Below, piece by piece: positions 34,979 through 41,951 of a DNA stretch of 64,000 bases. Position 1 is the first letter of the stretch, and every line of letters starts with the position of its first letter. This DNA is from Cellulomonas sp. JZ18 (GTDB lineage Bacteria; Actinomycetota; Actinomycetes; Actinomycetales; Cellulomonadaceae), in contig NZ_CP045245.1 of the NCBI RefSeq assembly GCF_009720485.1, positions 3,844,001 to 3,908,000 of the forward strand. The letters are read 5' to 3'. The position numbers were made by a program, and so were the translations under genes. A model generated the notes under the pieces. It was not told where the DNA came from, did no database searches, and saw nothing but the letters and a program-made list of their open reading frames with translations.

Positions 34979-34997
34979 AAAGGGGAGCCTTACCCTT
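34979..34997. promoter_or_regulatory. DtxR/IdeR-like iron box between hemY and hemC
   Basis: AAAGGGGAGCCTTACCCTT matches 14 of 19 positions of the TWAGGTWAGSCTWACCTWA consensus, including the central AGCCTTACC. Alternatively AAAGGG/CCCTTT with a following T tract could be a weak terminator for hemY. The two readings are not exclusive. Confidence 0.5.
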
Positions 34998-35019
34998 TTT
35001 CTCGTCGGGCGCGGCGTCG

Positions 35020-35093
35020 TGTGACGCCGTCCTGACGCATTGTCAGCACAATTCCTCGTCGGCTGTGACGCGGTCCTGACGCATTGTCAGGAC
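35020..35093. promoter_or_regulatory. duplicated 30-bp palindromic operator upstream of hemC
   Basis: A 30-bp sequence at 35020-35049 recurs at 35064-35093 with two mismatches and a 44-bp period. The core is GTCCTGAC-GCATT-GTCAGGAC, a perfect 8-bp inverted repeat in the right copy and one mismatch in the left. The left copy also contains ATTGT-CAGC-ACAAT (35039-35052), like the hemA/hemE element. hemC begins 82 bases downstream. Confidence 0.75.
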
Positions 35094-35174
35094 GACGGGC
35101 CGGGAATTGTGAGAAGGGGCACCGCGGGGCCCTCCGGCTTCGACATCGCCCCCGGCCGGGACGAGACTGGAGGC

Positions 35175-36194
35175 ATGCCCCAGCACGTCCGTGTCGGTAC
35201 CCGTGCGAGCGTGCTCGCGCTCACCCAGACCGGGCACGTCGCCGACGCGCTCGCCGACCTCGCCGACCTCACGGTCGAGACCGTGCGCGTGCGCACGGAG
35301 GGCGACCGGGTCTCCGCACCCCTCGCGTCCCTGGGCGGCACCGGCGTCTTCGTCACCGCGCTGCGCGACGCGCTCCTCGACGGCCGCTGCGACGTGGCCG
35401 TGCACTCCCTCAAGGACCTGCCGACGGCCGACGCCGACGGCCTCGCGGTGGCCGCCGTCCCCGTCCGGCAGGACCCGCGCGACGCCCTGTGCGCACGCGA
35501 CGGCCTGACGCTCGCCACCCTCCCGCCGGGTGCGAAGGTGGGCACGGGCTCGCCCCGGCGCGCCGCGCAGCTGCGGGCCGCCCGGCCCGACCTCGAGGTG
35601 GTCGACATCCGCGGCAACGTCGACACGCGCCTGCGTCGGGTGCGGGGCGCGGTGCCCGTCGAGGGCGCGGCGCCGGCGCCGACCGCCACCCCCGTCGTGC
35701 CGACGGCGAGCGGCTCGCCCGTCGGCGACCTCGACGCCGTCGTGCTCGCCGCGGCGGGCCTGGCGCGGCTGGGCCGGCTCGACGCCGCGACCGAGCTGTT
35801 CGGTCCCGACGTCCTGCTGCCGGCGCCCGGCCAGGGTGCGCTGGCCGTCGAGGTCCGCACCACCGACGCCGCCGGGGACGCGCCGCTCGCGCAGGCCCTG
35901 CGGGCCCTCGACGACGTGCCCACCCGGCGGGCGGTCGTCGCGGAGCGCGCCGTGCTCGCGCGGCTGGAGGCGGGCTGCGCGGCCCCGATCGGGGCGTGGG
36001 GCGTCCTCGACGCGGACGGCACGCTCACGCTCGACGCCACCGTCGTCGCCGTGGACGGCGCGCGCTCCCTGCGCCGCCGGACGAGCGGCCCGGTGGCCGG
36101 CGACGACGACGCACGCGCGCTCGGCCGGGCGCTCGCGGACGAGCTCCTCGACGCCGGCGCGGCCGACCTCGCCCCGCTCGGGACGTCGTCGTGA
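35175..36194 (+). CDS. hemC: hydroxymethylbilane synthase (porphobilinogen deaminase)
   Basis: 339 aa. The N-terminal domain has RVGTRASVLALTQTG, VHSLKDLP (porphobilinogen binding) and GTGSPRRAAQLRAARPDLEVVDIRGNVDTRL. The dipyrromethane cofactor attaches to Cys268 in LEAGCAAPIG. A ~25-residue Ala/Pro/Thr-rich insert (about 156-181) lies after RGNVDTRLRRVRG, where most homologues go straight to GELDAVVLA. GGAGG lies only one base from the ATG, so the ribosome site is unusually close or the start slightly mis-set. First gene of hemC-hemD-hemB-hemL, behind the duplicated operator. Confidence 0.94.
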   Translation: MPQHVRVGTRASVLALTQTGHVADALADLADLTVETVRVRTEGDRVSAPLASLGGTGVFVTALRDALLDGRCDVAVHSLKDLPTADADGLAVAAVPVRQDPRDALCARDGLTLATLPPGAKVGTGSPRRAAQLRAARPDLEVVDIRGNVDTRLRRVRGAVPVEGAAPAPTATPVVPTASGSPVGDLDAVVLAAAGLARLGRLDAATELFGPDVLLPAPGQGALAVEVRTTDAAGDAPLAQALRALDDVPTRRAVVAERAVLARLEAGCAAPIGAWGVLDADGTLTLDATVVAVDGARSLRRRTSGPVAGDDDARALGRALADELLDAGAADLAPLGTSS

Positions 36195-37095
36195 CGCACC
36201 CGCCCGCCGACGCGGGTGCAGCGGACGGCGGCACCTCGGCAGCGCACCCGCTCGCGGGCCTGCGCGTCCTCGTCCCGCGCCCGCCCCTCGACGGCCCGGG
36301 CGACGGCGCGCCGAGCCCCGCCGTGATCGCGCTGCGCGCCGCGGGAGCCGAGCCGGTCGTCGTCCCCCTGGTGCGCACGGTCCCGGTCGACGACCTCACG
36401 GTGCTCGACGACGCGCTGCTCGCCCTCGGCGCCGGCTGGTACGGCTGGCTGGCCGTCACGAGCCAGGCCGCCGTGGCGGTGCTCGCGGACCGGGCGGCGG
36501 CGACCGACGAGGGCCTGGCCGCGCTCGTCGCCCGTGGCGGCGCCCGCGTCGCGGCCGTCGGCCCCGGCACGCGCCGTGCCCTGGAGGCGGTGGGCGTGCC
36601 GGTCGACGTCGTCCCGCCGGTCCGCTCGACCGCGGCCGACCTGGTCGCCGCGTGGCCGGCCGTGCCCCGGGTCGAGGCGGGCCCCGACGGCTCCCCGGCC
36701 GGCGCGGGCGCCCGCGTGCTCTTCCCGCGCGGCGACCTCGCCGCGTCCACGCTCGCCGACGGCCTGACGACCGCCGGCTGGTCCGTCGACGACCCCGTCG
36801 TCTACCGCACGGTGCCGGCCGGCCCGCCCGAGCCGGAGGTCGCGCGGGCCTGGGCGTCGGGCGAGGTGGACGCGGTGCTGCTCACGTCCGCGAGCACCGT
36901 CCGCGCGCTCGTCGACCACCTCGGTCCGCCGCGGCCCGGCACCCGCGTCGCCGTGATCGGCCCCAGCACCGCCGCCGAGGCCGAGCGCCTCGGCGTGCAC
37001 GTCGACGCGGTGGCCGAGCAGCAGACCCTCTTCGGCCTCGTCGACGCCCTCGCGCGCGTCGTCACCACCCCCACCCCCGGGAGGACACCCCGTGA
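36191..37095 (+). CDS. hemD: uroporphyrinogen-III synthase (apparent 1-nt frameshift at the very end)
   Basis: GTG start overlapping the hemC stop (GTGA). The two-lobed HemD fold is visible: [94 protein letters not shown] and [18 protein letters not shown]. As given, the frame has no stop until 37996 and would cover most of hemB. One extra C in the runs 37068-37072 or 37074-37078 ends it at TGA 37093-37095, overlapping the hemB GTG by 4 nt (301 aa). HemD closes the tetrapyrrole ring to uroporphyrinogen III. Confidence 0.9.
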
Positions 37096-38150
37096 CCACC
37101 CCGACCACCGACGGCACCCCGGCACCGGCGGGGCCCGCCACCGCCGACCCCACGGCCGCCGGCGGCTACACCGCCGGCCGGCACCGTCCCCGCCGCCTGC
37201 GCCGCACGACCGCGATGCGCCGGCTCGTCGCGCAGACGCGCCTGCACCCGGCCGACCTCGTGCTCCCCGTGTTCGTGCGCGAGGGCCTGGACACGCCGCG
37301 GGAGATCACGTCGATGCCCGGTGTGCAGCAGCACACGCGCGACTCGCTGCGCCGCGAGGTCGTCCGCGCCGCCGAGGCCGGCGTGGGCGGGGTCATGCTG
37401 TTCGGCATCCCGCAGCACCGGGACGCCACCGGCTCGCAGGCGACCGACCCGGACGGTGTCCTCAACGTCGCGATCGCGGACGTCGTCGCGGAGGTGGGGG
37501 ACGCGCTCGTCGTGCAGGCCGACCTGTGCCTCGACGAGTTCACCGACCACGGCCACTGCGGCGTGCTGACGCCCGCGGGAGCGGTCGACAACGACGCGAC
37601 CCTGTCCCGGTACGCGGCGATGGCCCTCGCGCAGGCCGACGCCGGCGCCCACCTCGTCGGGCTCTCGGGGATGATGGACGGCCAGACGGCCGTCGTCCGG
37701 GACGCGCTCGACGCCGCCGGCCACACCGACGTCTCGGTGCTCGCCTACGCCGCGAAGTACGCGTCGGCGTTCTACGGGCCGTTCCGGGAGGCGGTCGAGT
37801 CGCAGCTCTCGGGCGACCGGCGCACGTACCAGATGGACGCCGCGAACCGCCGGGAGGCGCTGCGCGAGGTCGCGATCGACGTCGACGAGGGCGCGGACGT
37901 CGTCATGGTGAAGCCCGCGATGTCGTACCTCGACGTGCTGGCCGACGTCGCGGCGACGTCGTCGGTGCCCGTGTGGGCGTACCAGGTGTCCGGTGAGTAC
38001 GCCATGATCGAGGCCGCCGCGGCGCACGGGTGGATCACCCGTCGGGGTGCGATCACGGAGTCCGTGCTCAGCATCAAGCGGGCCGGTGCCGATGCGGTCC
38101 TGACGTACTGGGCGACGGAGCTGGCCGGCTGGCTGGCGGAGGAGCGGTGA
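37092..38150 (+). CDS. hemB: porphobilinogen synthase
   Basis: 352 aa. Schiff-base Lys274 in [11 protein letters not shown] and the partner lysine in [16 protein letters not shown] are present. The metal loop reads [14 protein letters not shown], with Asp instead of the second Cys, which is the Mg-dependent rather than zinc type (inference from motif). It condenses two 5-aminolevulinates. GTG start overlapping the repaired hemD stop; the stop shares one base with the hemL ATG. Confidence 0.96.
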   Translation: MTTPTTDGTPAPAGPATADPTAAGGYTAGRHRPRRLRRTTAMRRLVAQTRLHPADLVLPVFVREGLDTPREITSMPGVQQHTRDSLRREVVRAAEAGVGGVMLFGIPQHRDATGSQATDPDGVLNVAIADVVAEVGDALVVQADLCLDEFTDHGHCGVLTPAGAVDNDATLSRYAAMALAQADAGAHLVGLSGMMDGQTAVVRDALDAAGHTDVSVLAYAAKYASAFYGPFREAVESQLSGDRRTYQMDAANRREALREVAIDVDEGADVVMVKPAMSYLDVLADVAATSSVPVWAYQVSGEYAMIEAAAAHGWITRRGAITESVLSIKRAGADAVLTYWATELAGWLAEER

Positions 38151-39568
38151 TGACCCAGCTCGAGCACGAGCCCGGCACGGACGAGCCGAACGACTACCCC
38201 GCCCCGCACGACGCGGCGGCGCCCACGGACGCCCCCGCCGACGGCTGGGAGACCCGCAGCGACGACGCGTTCGCGCACGCGCAGGCGGTCATCCCCGGCG
38301 GCGTGAACTCCCCGGTCCGCGCGTTCGGGTCGGTCGGCGGCACGCCGCGGTTCGTCGCCTCCGCGTCGGGCCCCTACCTGAGGGACGTCGACGGGCGCGA
38401 GTACGTCGACCTCGTGATGTCGTGGGGTCCGGCGCTGCTGGGCCACGCGCACCCCGAGGTCGTCGCCGCCGTCCAGGAGGCCGCCGGGCGGGGTCTCGGG
38501 TTCGGGGCCCCGACGGCGACCGAGGTCGAGCTCGTCGACGAGATCCGCCGCCGCGTGCCCGCCGCCGAGCGCGTGCGGCTCGTCTCGACCGGCACCGAGG
38601 CCGCGATGACGGCCGTGCGGCTCGCGCGCGGCGTCACGGGCCGCGACAAGGTCGTCAAGTTCGCCGGCTGCTACCACGGGCACGTCGACGGGCTGCTGGC
38701 GTCGGCCGGCTCCGGCGTCGCCACGCTGGCGCTGCCGGGGTCCGCGGGCGTCACCGCCGCGACGGCCGCGGAGACGATCGTCCTGCCGTACAACGACCTC
38801 GACGCGGTCGAGGCGGCGTTCGCCGAGCACGGCGACTCCATCGCCGCGGTGCTCACCGAGGCGGCGCCGGCGAACATGGGCGTCGTCCCGCCGCTGCCGG
38901 GGTTCAACGCCGGGCTGCGCCGGATCACGCGCGAGCACGGGGCGCTGCTCGTCCAGGACGAGGTGCTGACCGGGTTCCGCGTCGGCCCCGGCGGGTGGTG
39001 GGGCCTCGAGGGCCGCGCCGAGGGCTGGGAGCCCGACCTGCTCATGTTCGGCAAGGTCGTGGGCGGGGGCCTGCCGGTCGCCGCCGTCGCCGGCCGGGCC
39101 GAGGTCATGGACCTGCTCGCGCCGCTCGGCCCCGTCTACCAGGCGGGCACGCTCTCGGGTAACCCGGTGGCGACCGCGGCGGGCCTGGCCACGCTGCGGC
39201 TCGCGGACGCCGAGGCGTACGCGCGCGTCGACGCCGCCTCCGCCTACCTGCGACGCGCGGTGACGGCCGCGCTCGCGGAGGCCGGCGTGCCGCACGCGCT
39301 GCAGTGGGCGGGCAACCTGTTCAGCGTCGTGTTCGGCGAGCGCGCCGCCACCGAGGGCGCGCGCGACTACGCCGCCGTGCAGGCGAGCGAGCACTGGCGG
39401 TACGCGCCGTTCTTCCACGCGCTGCTCGACGCCGGCGTCTACGCACCGCCGTCCGCCTTCGAGGCGTGGTTCGTCTCGTCCGCCCACGACGAGGCGGCGC
39501 TCGACCGCGTCGTCGAGGCGCTCCCCGGTGCGGCTCGTGCGGCGGCGGAGGCGACTCCCCCGGCCTGA
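38150..39568 (+). CDS. hemL: glutamate-1-semialdehyde 2,1-aminomutase
   Basis: 472 aa. PLP lysine is Lys302 in [14 protein letters not shown]; other marks are [33 protein letters not shown] and [16 protein letters not shown] [14 protein letters not shown]. It makes 5-aminolevulinate from the HemA product. About 40 extra residues (acidic, Pro/Ala) precede the conserved N-terminus, so the ATG at 38150, immediately after hemB, may give a flexible leader. Last gene of the hem operon, followed by a strong hairpin. Confidence 0.96.
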   Translation: MTQLEHEPGTDEPNDYPAPHDAAAPTDAPADGWETRSDDAFAHAQAVIPGGVNSPVRAFGSVGGTPRFVASASGPYLRDVDGREYVDLVMSWGPALLGHAHPEVVAAVQEAAGRGLGFGAPTATEVELVDEIRRRVPAAERVRLVSTGTEAAMTAVRLARGVTGRDKVVKFAGCYHGHVDGLLASAGSGVATLALPGSAGVTAATAAETIVLPYNDLDAVEAAFAEHGDSIAAVLTEAAPANMGVVPPLPGFNAGLRRITREHGALLVQDEVLTGFRVGPGGWWGLEGRAEGWEPDLLMFGKVVGGGLPVAAVAGRAEVMDLLAPLGPVYQAGTLSGNPVATAAGLATLRLADAEAYARVDAASAYLRRAVTAALAEAGVPHALQWAGNLFSVVFGERAATEGARDYAAVQASEHWRYAPFFHALLDAGVYAPPSAFEAWFVSSAHDEAALDRVVEALPGAARAAAEATPPA

Positions 39569-39586
39569 CGTCCCCCTGTGCACGAC

Positions 39587-39617
39587 GACGCCCCCGCCGG
39601 TGACCGGCGGGGGCGTC
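39587..39617. terminator. bidirectional terminator after hemL
   Basis: GACGCCCCCGCCGG (39587-39600), a TGA loop, and CCGGCGGGGGCGTC (39604-39617): a perfect 14-bp stem between the convergent hemL and TauE genes. A 26-bp near-direct repeat (39612-39637 and 39640-39665) follows it. Confidence 0.8.
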
Positions 39618-39658
39618 GCTGCGATCGGGTCGGGCGGCTGGGCGTCGCTGCGAGCGGG

Positions 39659-40594
39659 TCAGGCGGCGGGACCGGCGACCGGGGTCGGCACGGGGACGTC
39701 CACGGCGTCGGCGCGCTGGGCGGCGAGGTCGTTGCGGTAGGCCCGCACCGACCACACGACCGCGGCGACCCACACCAGCGCGATCGCGGCGAGCGTGAGG
39801 CCCTCGGCCGGGGTGCCCTTCCAGCCGACCCAGTCGGACCGGATGATCGTGCGGGTGTTCGTCAGGACGATGACGCCGCCGACGGCCGACCCGAGCACGC
39901 GTCCGGGGACGTGCCGGACCAGCCACGCCGCGAGGGGTGCCGCGACGAGCCCGCCCACGAGCAGCGCCGCGACCATCCAGAAGTCGATGCCCTGCGAGCC
40001 GAGGGCGATGAGGAAGCCGAGGCTGGCGGCGAGCGCGACGAGGAACTCCGACGTGTCGATGGAGCCCACGACCTTGCGGGGCTCGAGCCGCCCGGACGCG
40101 AGCAGCGCGGGGGTGCCGACCGGGCCCCAGCCGCCACCCCCGGTCGCGTCGACGAACCCCGCGAACAGGCCGAGCGGCGCGAGGAACCGCTTGCGCAGCG
40201 GCAGGTGCCGTCGGTCGGTGCGCAGGCCCTTGAGCGTGAAGCGCACCAGCAGGTAGACCCCGAGGGCCAGCAGGACCGTCGACATGACCGGCCCGGCCGA
40301 CTCCGTCGAGAGGTTCGACAGGAACGTCGCCCCGGCGAACGCGCCGACGGCACCGGGCACGCCGACCCGCAGGACGACCTTCCAGTCGACGTTGCCGAAC
40401 TTCCAGTGCGAGACGCCGGAGGCGAGCGTCGTGCCGATCTCCGCGAGGTGCACCGTGGCCGACGCGGCCGCCGGGTTCGTGCCGACCGCGAGCAGCAGCG
40501 TCGTGGACGTGACGCCGTACGCCATGCCGAGCGCACCGTCGACGAGCTGCGCGGCGAGGCCGACGAGGGCCAGGAGGATGAAGGAGGAGGGCAC
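39659..40594 (-). CDS. sulfite exporter TauE/SafE family transporter
   Basis: 311 aa with about eight helices arranged as two related halves. Family signatures are AAQLVDGALGMAYGVTSTTLLL, ATVHLAEIGTTLASGVSHWKFGNVDW near the N-terminus, and GGGWGPVGTPALLASG with VVGSIDTSEFLVALAASLGF in the second half. GTG at 40592-40594 is preferred over an upstream ATG because a GAGGTGG site precedes it and the first helix follows at once. It probably moves sulfite or an organosulfonate across the membrane. An Rrf2-type regulator is encoded upstream on the same strand. Confidence 0.9.
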   Translation of the reverse strand: MPSSFILLALVGLAAQLVDGALGMAYGVTSTTLLLAVGTNPAAASATVHLAEIGTTLASGVSHWKFGNVDWKVVLRVGVPGAVGAFAGATFLSNLSTESAGPVMSTVLLALGVYLLVRFTLKGLRTDRRHLPLRKRFLAPLGLFAGFVDATGGGGWGPVGTPALLASGRLEPRKVVGSIDTSEFLVALAASLGFLIALGSQGIDFWMVAALLVGGLVAAPLAAWLVRHVPGRVLGSAVGGVIVLTNTRTIIRSDWVGWKGTPAEGLTLAAIALVWVAAVVWSVRAYRNDLAAQRADAVDVPVPTPVAGPAA

Positions 40595-40677
40595 GGACAA
40601 CCACCTCGGGCAGGCGGCCGGCGCCGTGGCGTCGGTCGAGGAGTCGGCGGGACGCGGGCGCCCCCGGAGCACTCCCG

Positions 40678-40707
40678 ATAATTCCGACCCGCTTGCTCGT
40701 CTTTCAA
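40678..40707 (-). promoter_or_regulatory. promoter of the TauE gene
   Basis: On the minus strand TTGAAA (40702-40707) and AATTAT (40678-40683) are separated by 18 bp. The leader is about 75 nt. It is the most AT-rich stretch in this gap. Confidence 0.5.
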
Positions 40708-40728
40708 GAGGCGGTCACATGGTGGACA

Positions 40729-40744
40729 CGCGTCCCAGGACGCG
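40729..40744 (-). terminator. short hairpin after the Rrf2 gene
   Basis: CGCGTCC (40729-40735), CA, GGACGCG (40738-40744), ten bases beyond the Rrf2 stop at 40754 and upstream of the TauE promoter. It may separate the two units. Confidence 0.4.
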
Positions 40745-40753
40745 GACCGCGGA

Positions 40754-41224
40754 TCAGGGGTTGTGCCAGGCGTCCTCGCGCGCCGCGAGCGCGTGCACCG
40801 CGTCCGGCAGGTCGCCGGCGACGAGGTCGGCGAGCGTCACGACGTCGAGGACGTCGCGCACCGACGCCCGCAGCGCCACCCAGACCTCGAGCAGCGAGCG
40901 GGCCGACCCCTCGTACGTGAGCGCCGGCGGGCGGACGTCGCGCACCGTGACGAGCGGGCCGTCGACGGCGCGGATGACGTCGGCGAGCGTGATCTCCGCG
41001 GCCGGCCGCGCCAGCTGGTAGCCGCCCGAGCGGCCGCGCACGCTCGTCACGACGCCGCCGCGCCGCAGGTCACCGAGGATGCGCTCGAGGAAGCTCGTCG
41101 GGATGTCCTGCCCCGCGGCCAGTGCGTCCGCGGGGACGGAGTCCCCGGCCGGGCGGGTCGCGAGCTCCGCGCACGCCCGCACCGCATAGTCCGCCTTCGC
41201 CGAGACCCGCATGGCGTCCATCAT
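40754..41224 (-). CDS. Rrf2 family transcriptional regulator
   Basis: 156 aa. The Rrf2 winged helix is clear: MRVSAKADYAVRACAELA, IPTSFLERILGDLRRGGVVTSVRGRSGGYQLARPAAEITLADVIRAVDGPL. The cysteines that hold an Fe-S cluster in IscR/NsrR/RsrR are absent from the dimerisation region (no Cys after residue 20), so it is more like CymR-type members that sense without a cluster. Start at ATG 41224 or at the MRVSAK methionine (41212). An inverted repeat overlaps the start and probably mediates autoregulation. Confidence 0.9.
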   Translation of the reverse strand: MMDAMRVSAKADYAVRACAELATRPAGDSVPADALAAGQDIPTSFLERILGDLRRGGVVTSVRGRSGGYQLARPAAEITLADVIRAVDGPLVTVRDVRPPALTYEGSARSLLEVWVALRASVRDVLDVVTLADLVAGDLPDAVHALAAREDAWHNP

Positions 41225-41249
41225 CCCGGATCCGTCCCACGATCCGGGA
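41224..41249. promoter_or_regulatory. inverted repeat at the Rrf2 start, predicted operator
   Basis: TCCCGGATC (41224-41232), an 8-bp spacer, and GATCCGGGA (41241-41249): perfect 9-bp arms spanning the Rrf2 start codon and upstream DNA. The length of 26 bp suits an Rrf2 dimer site. Confidence 0.65.
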
Positions 41250-41289
41250 CGGCGGCGCTCCGGCGGGACGGAGTCGCGGCCGGAGGGAA

Positions 41290-41303
41290 TACCCCCGGGG
41301 GTA
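41290..41303. promoter_or_regulatory. CsoR copper operator and csoR promoter
   Basis: TACCCCCGGGGGTA is a perfect 14-bp palindrome of the classical CsoR box type. TACCTT (41302-41307) overlaps its right edge as a -10 and places transcription start at the GTG 41314. Repression of csoR-copZ-copA in low copper follows from established CsoR biology. Confidence 0.88.
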
Positions 41304-41313
41304 CCTTGTTGGC

Positions 41314-41664
41314 GTGGACATGAGCGAGACGACGACCCCGGCGACCGCGTCGGCGCCCGGCGTGCACGAGCACCCGCAGGCGCCGCACGGCTACACGCCC
41401 GCCAAGGACGACTACCTCAAGCGGCTGCGCCGCATCGAGGGCCAGGTGCGCGGCATCGCGCGGATGGTCGACGAGGACACGTACTGCATCGACGTCCTCA
41501 CGCAGATCTCCGCCGTCACCAAGGCCCTGCAGGCCGTGAGCATCGGCCTCGTCGAGGACCACCTCGCGCACTGCGTCGTCGACGCCGCCCGGCAGTCCCC
41601 CGACGCCGGCGCCGCCAAGGTCCGCGAGGCTGCCGACGCCATCGCGCGGCTCGTCCGCAGCTGA
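41314..41664 (+). CDS. csoR: copper-sensing transcriptional repressor CsoR
   Basis: 116 aa from GTG 41314, or 114 from ATG 41320. I prefer the GTG because a -10 ends six bases before it and there is no ribosome site, so a leaderless mRNA fits. The CsoR fold ([42 protein letters not shown]) carries the Cu(I) ligands Cys58, His83 and Cys87 in the expected C-x24-H-x3-C spacing. It releases the box at 41290 when copper binds. It is followed after 53 bases by copZ and then copA. Confidence 0.95.
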   Translation: MDMSETTTPATASAPGVHEHPQAPHGYTPAKDDYLKRLRRIEGQVRGIARMVDEDTYCIDVLTQISAVTKALQAVSIGLVEDHLAHCVVDAARQSPDAGAAKVREAADAIARLVRS

Positions 41665-41717
41665 CCCCACAGTCCCCGCGCGGCGGCACCCGCCGCGCCC
41701 CGTCGAAGGAGAGACCC

Positions 41718-41951
41718 ATGAGCCAGACCACCACGTTCCGCGTCGACGGCATGACCTGCGGGCACTGCGTGCAGTCCGTCACCTCCGAGCTCACCGCGCT
41801 GCCCGGCGTCACCGACGTGCAGGTGGAGCTCGTAACCGGCGGCTCGTCCCCCGTCACCGTCACGTCCGACGCGCCGCTGGACGCCGCCGCGGTGTCCGCC
41901 GCCGTCGAGGAGGCCGGGTACGCGGTGACGCCGACCCGGTCGCTGCTGTGA
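41718..41951 (+). CDS. copZ: copper chaperone, heavy-metal-associated domain protein
   Basis: 77 aa, a single HMA ferredoxin-like fold with the Cu(I) site GMTCGHC (Cys14, Cys17) and VEEAGYAV at the end. GAAGGAGAG precedes the ATG. It carries Cu(I) to the P-type ATPase encoded immediately downstream, whose GTG overlaps the stop by 4 nt. Confidence 0.94.
   Translation: MSQTTTFRVDGMTCGHCVQSVTSELTALPGVTDVQVELVTGGSSPVTVTSDAPLDAAAVSAAVEEAGYAVTPTRSLL

Noticed and set aside
37096..37996. Continuation of hemD across hemB in another frame
   Set aside because: Arg-rich shadow of hemB. One extra C restores the stop at 37095 and a 4-nt overlap.
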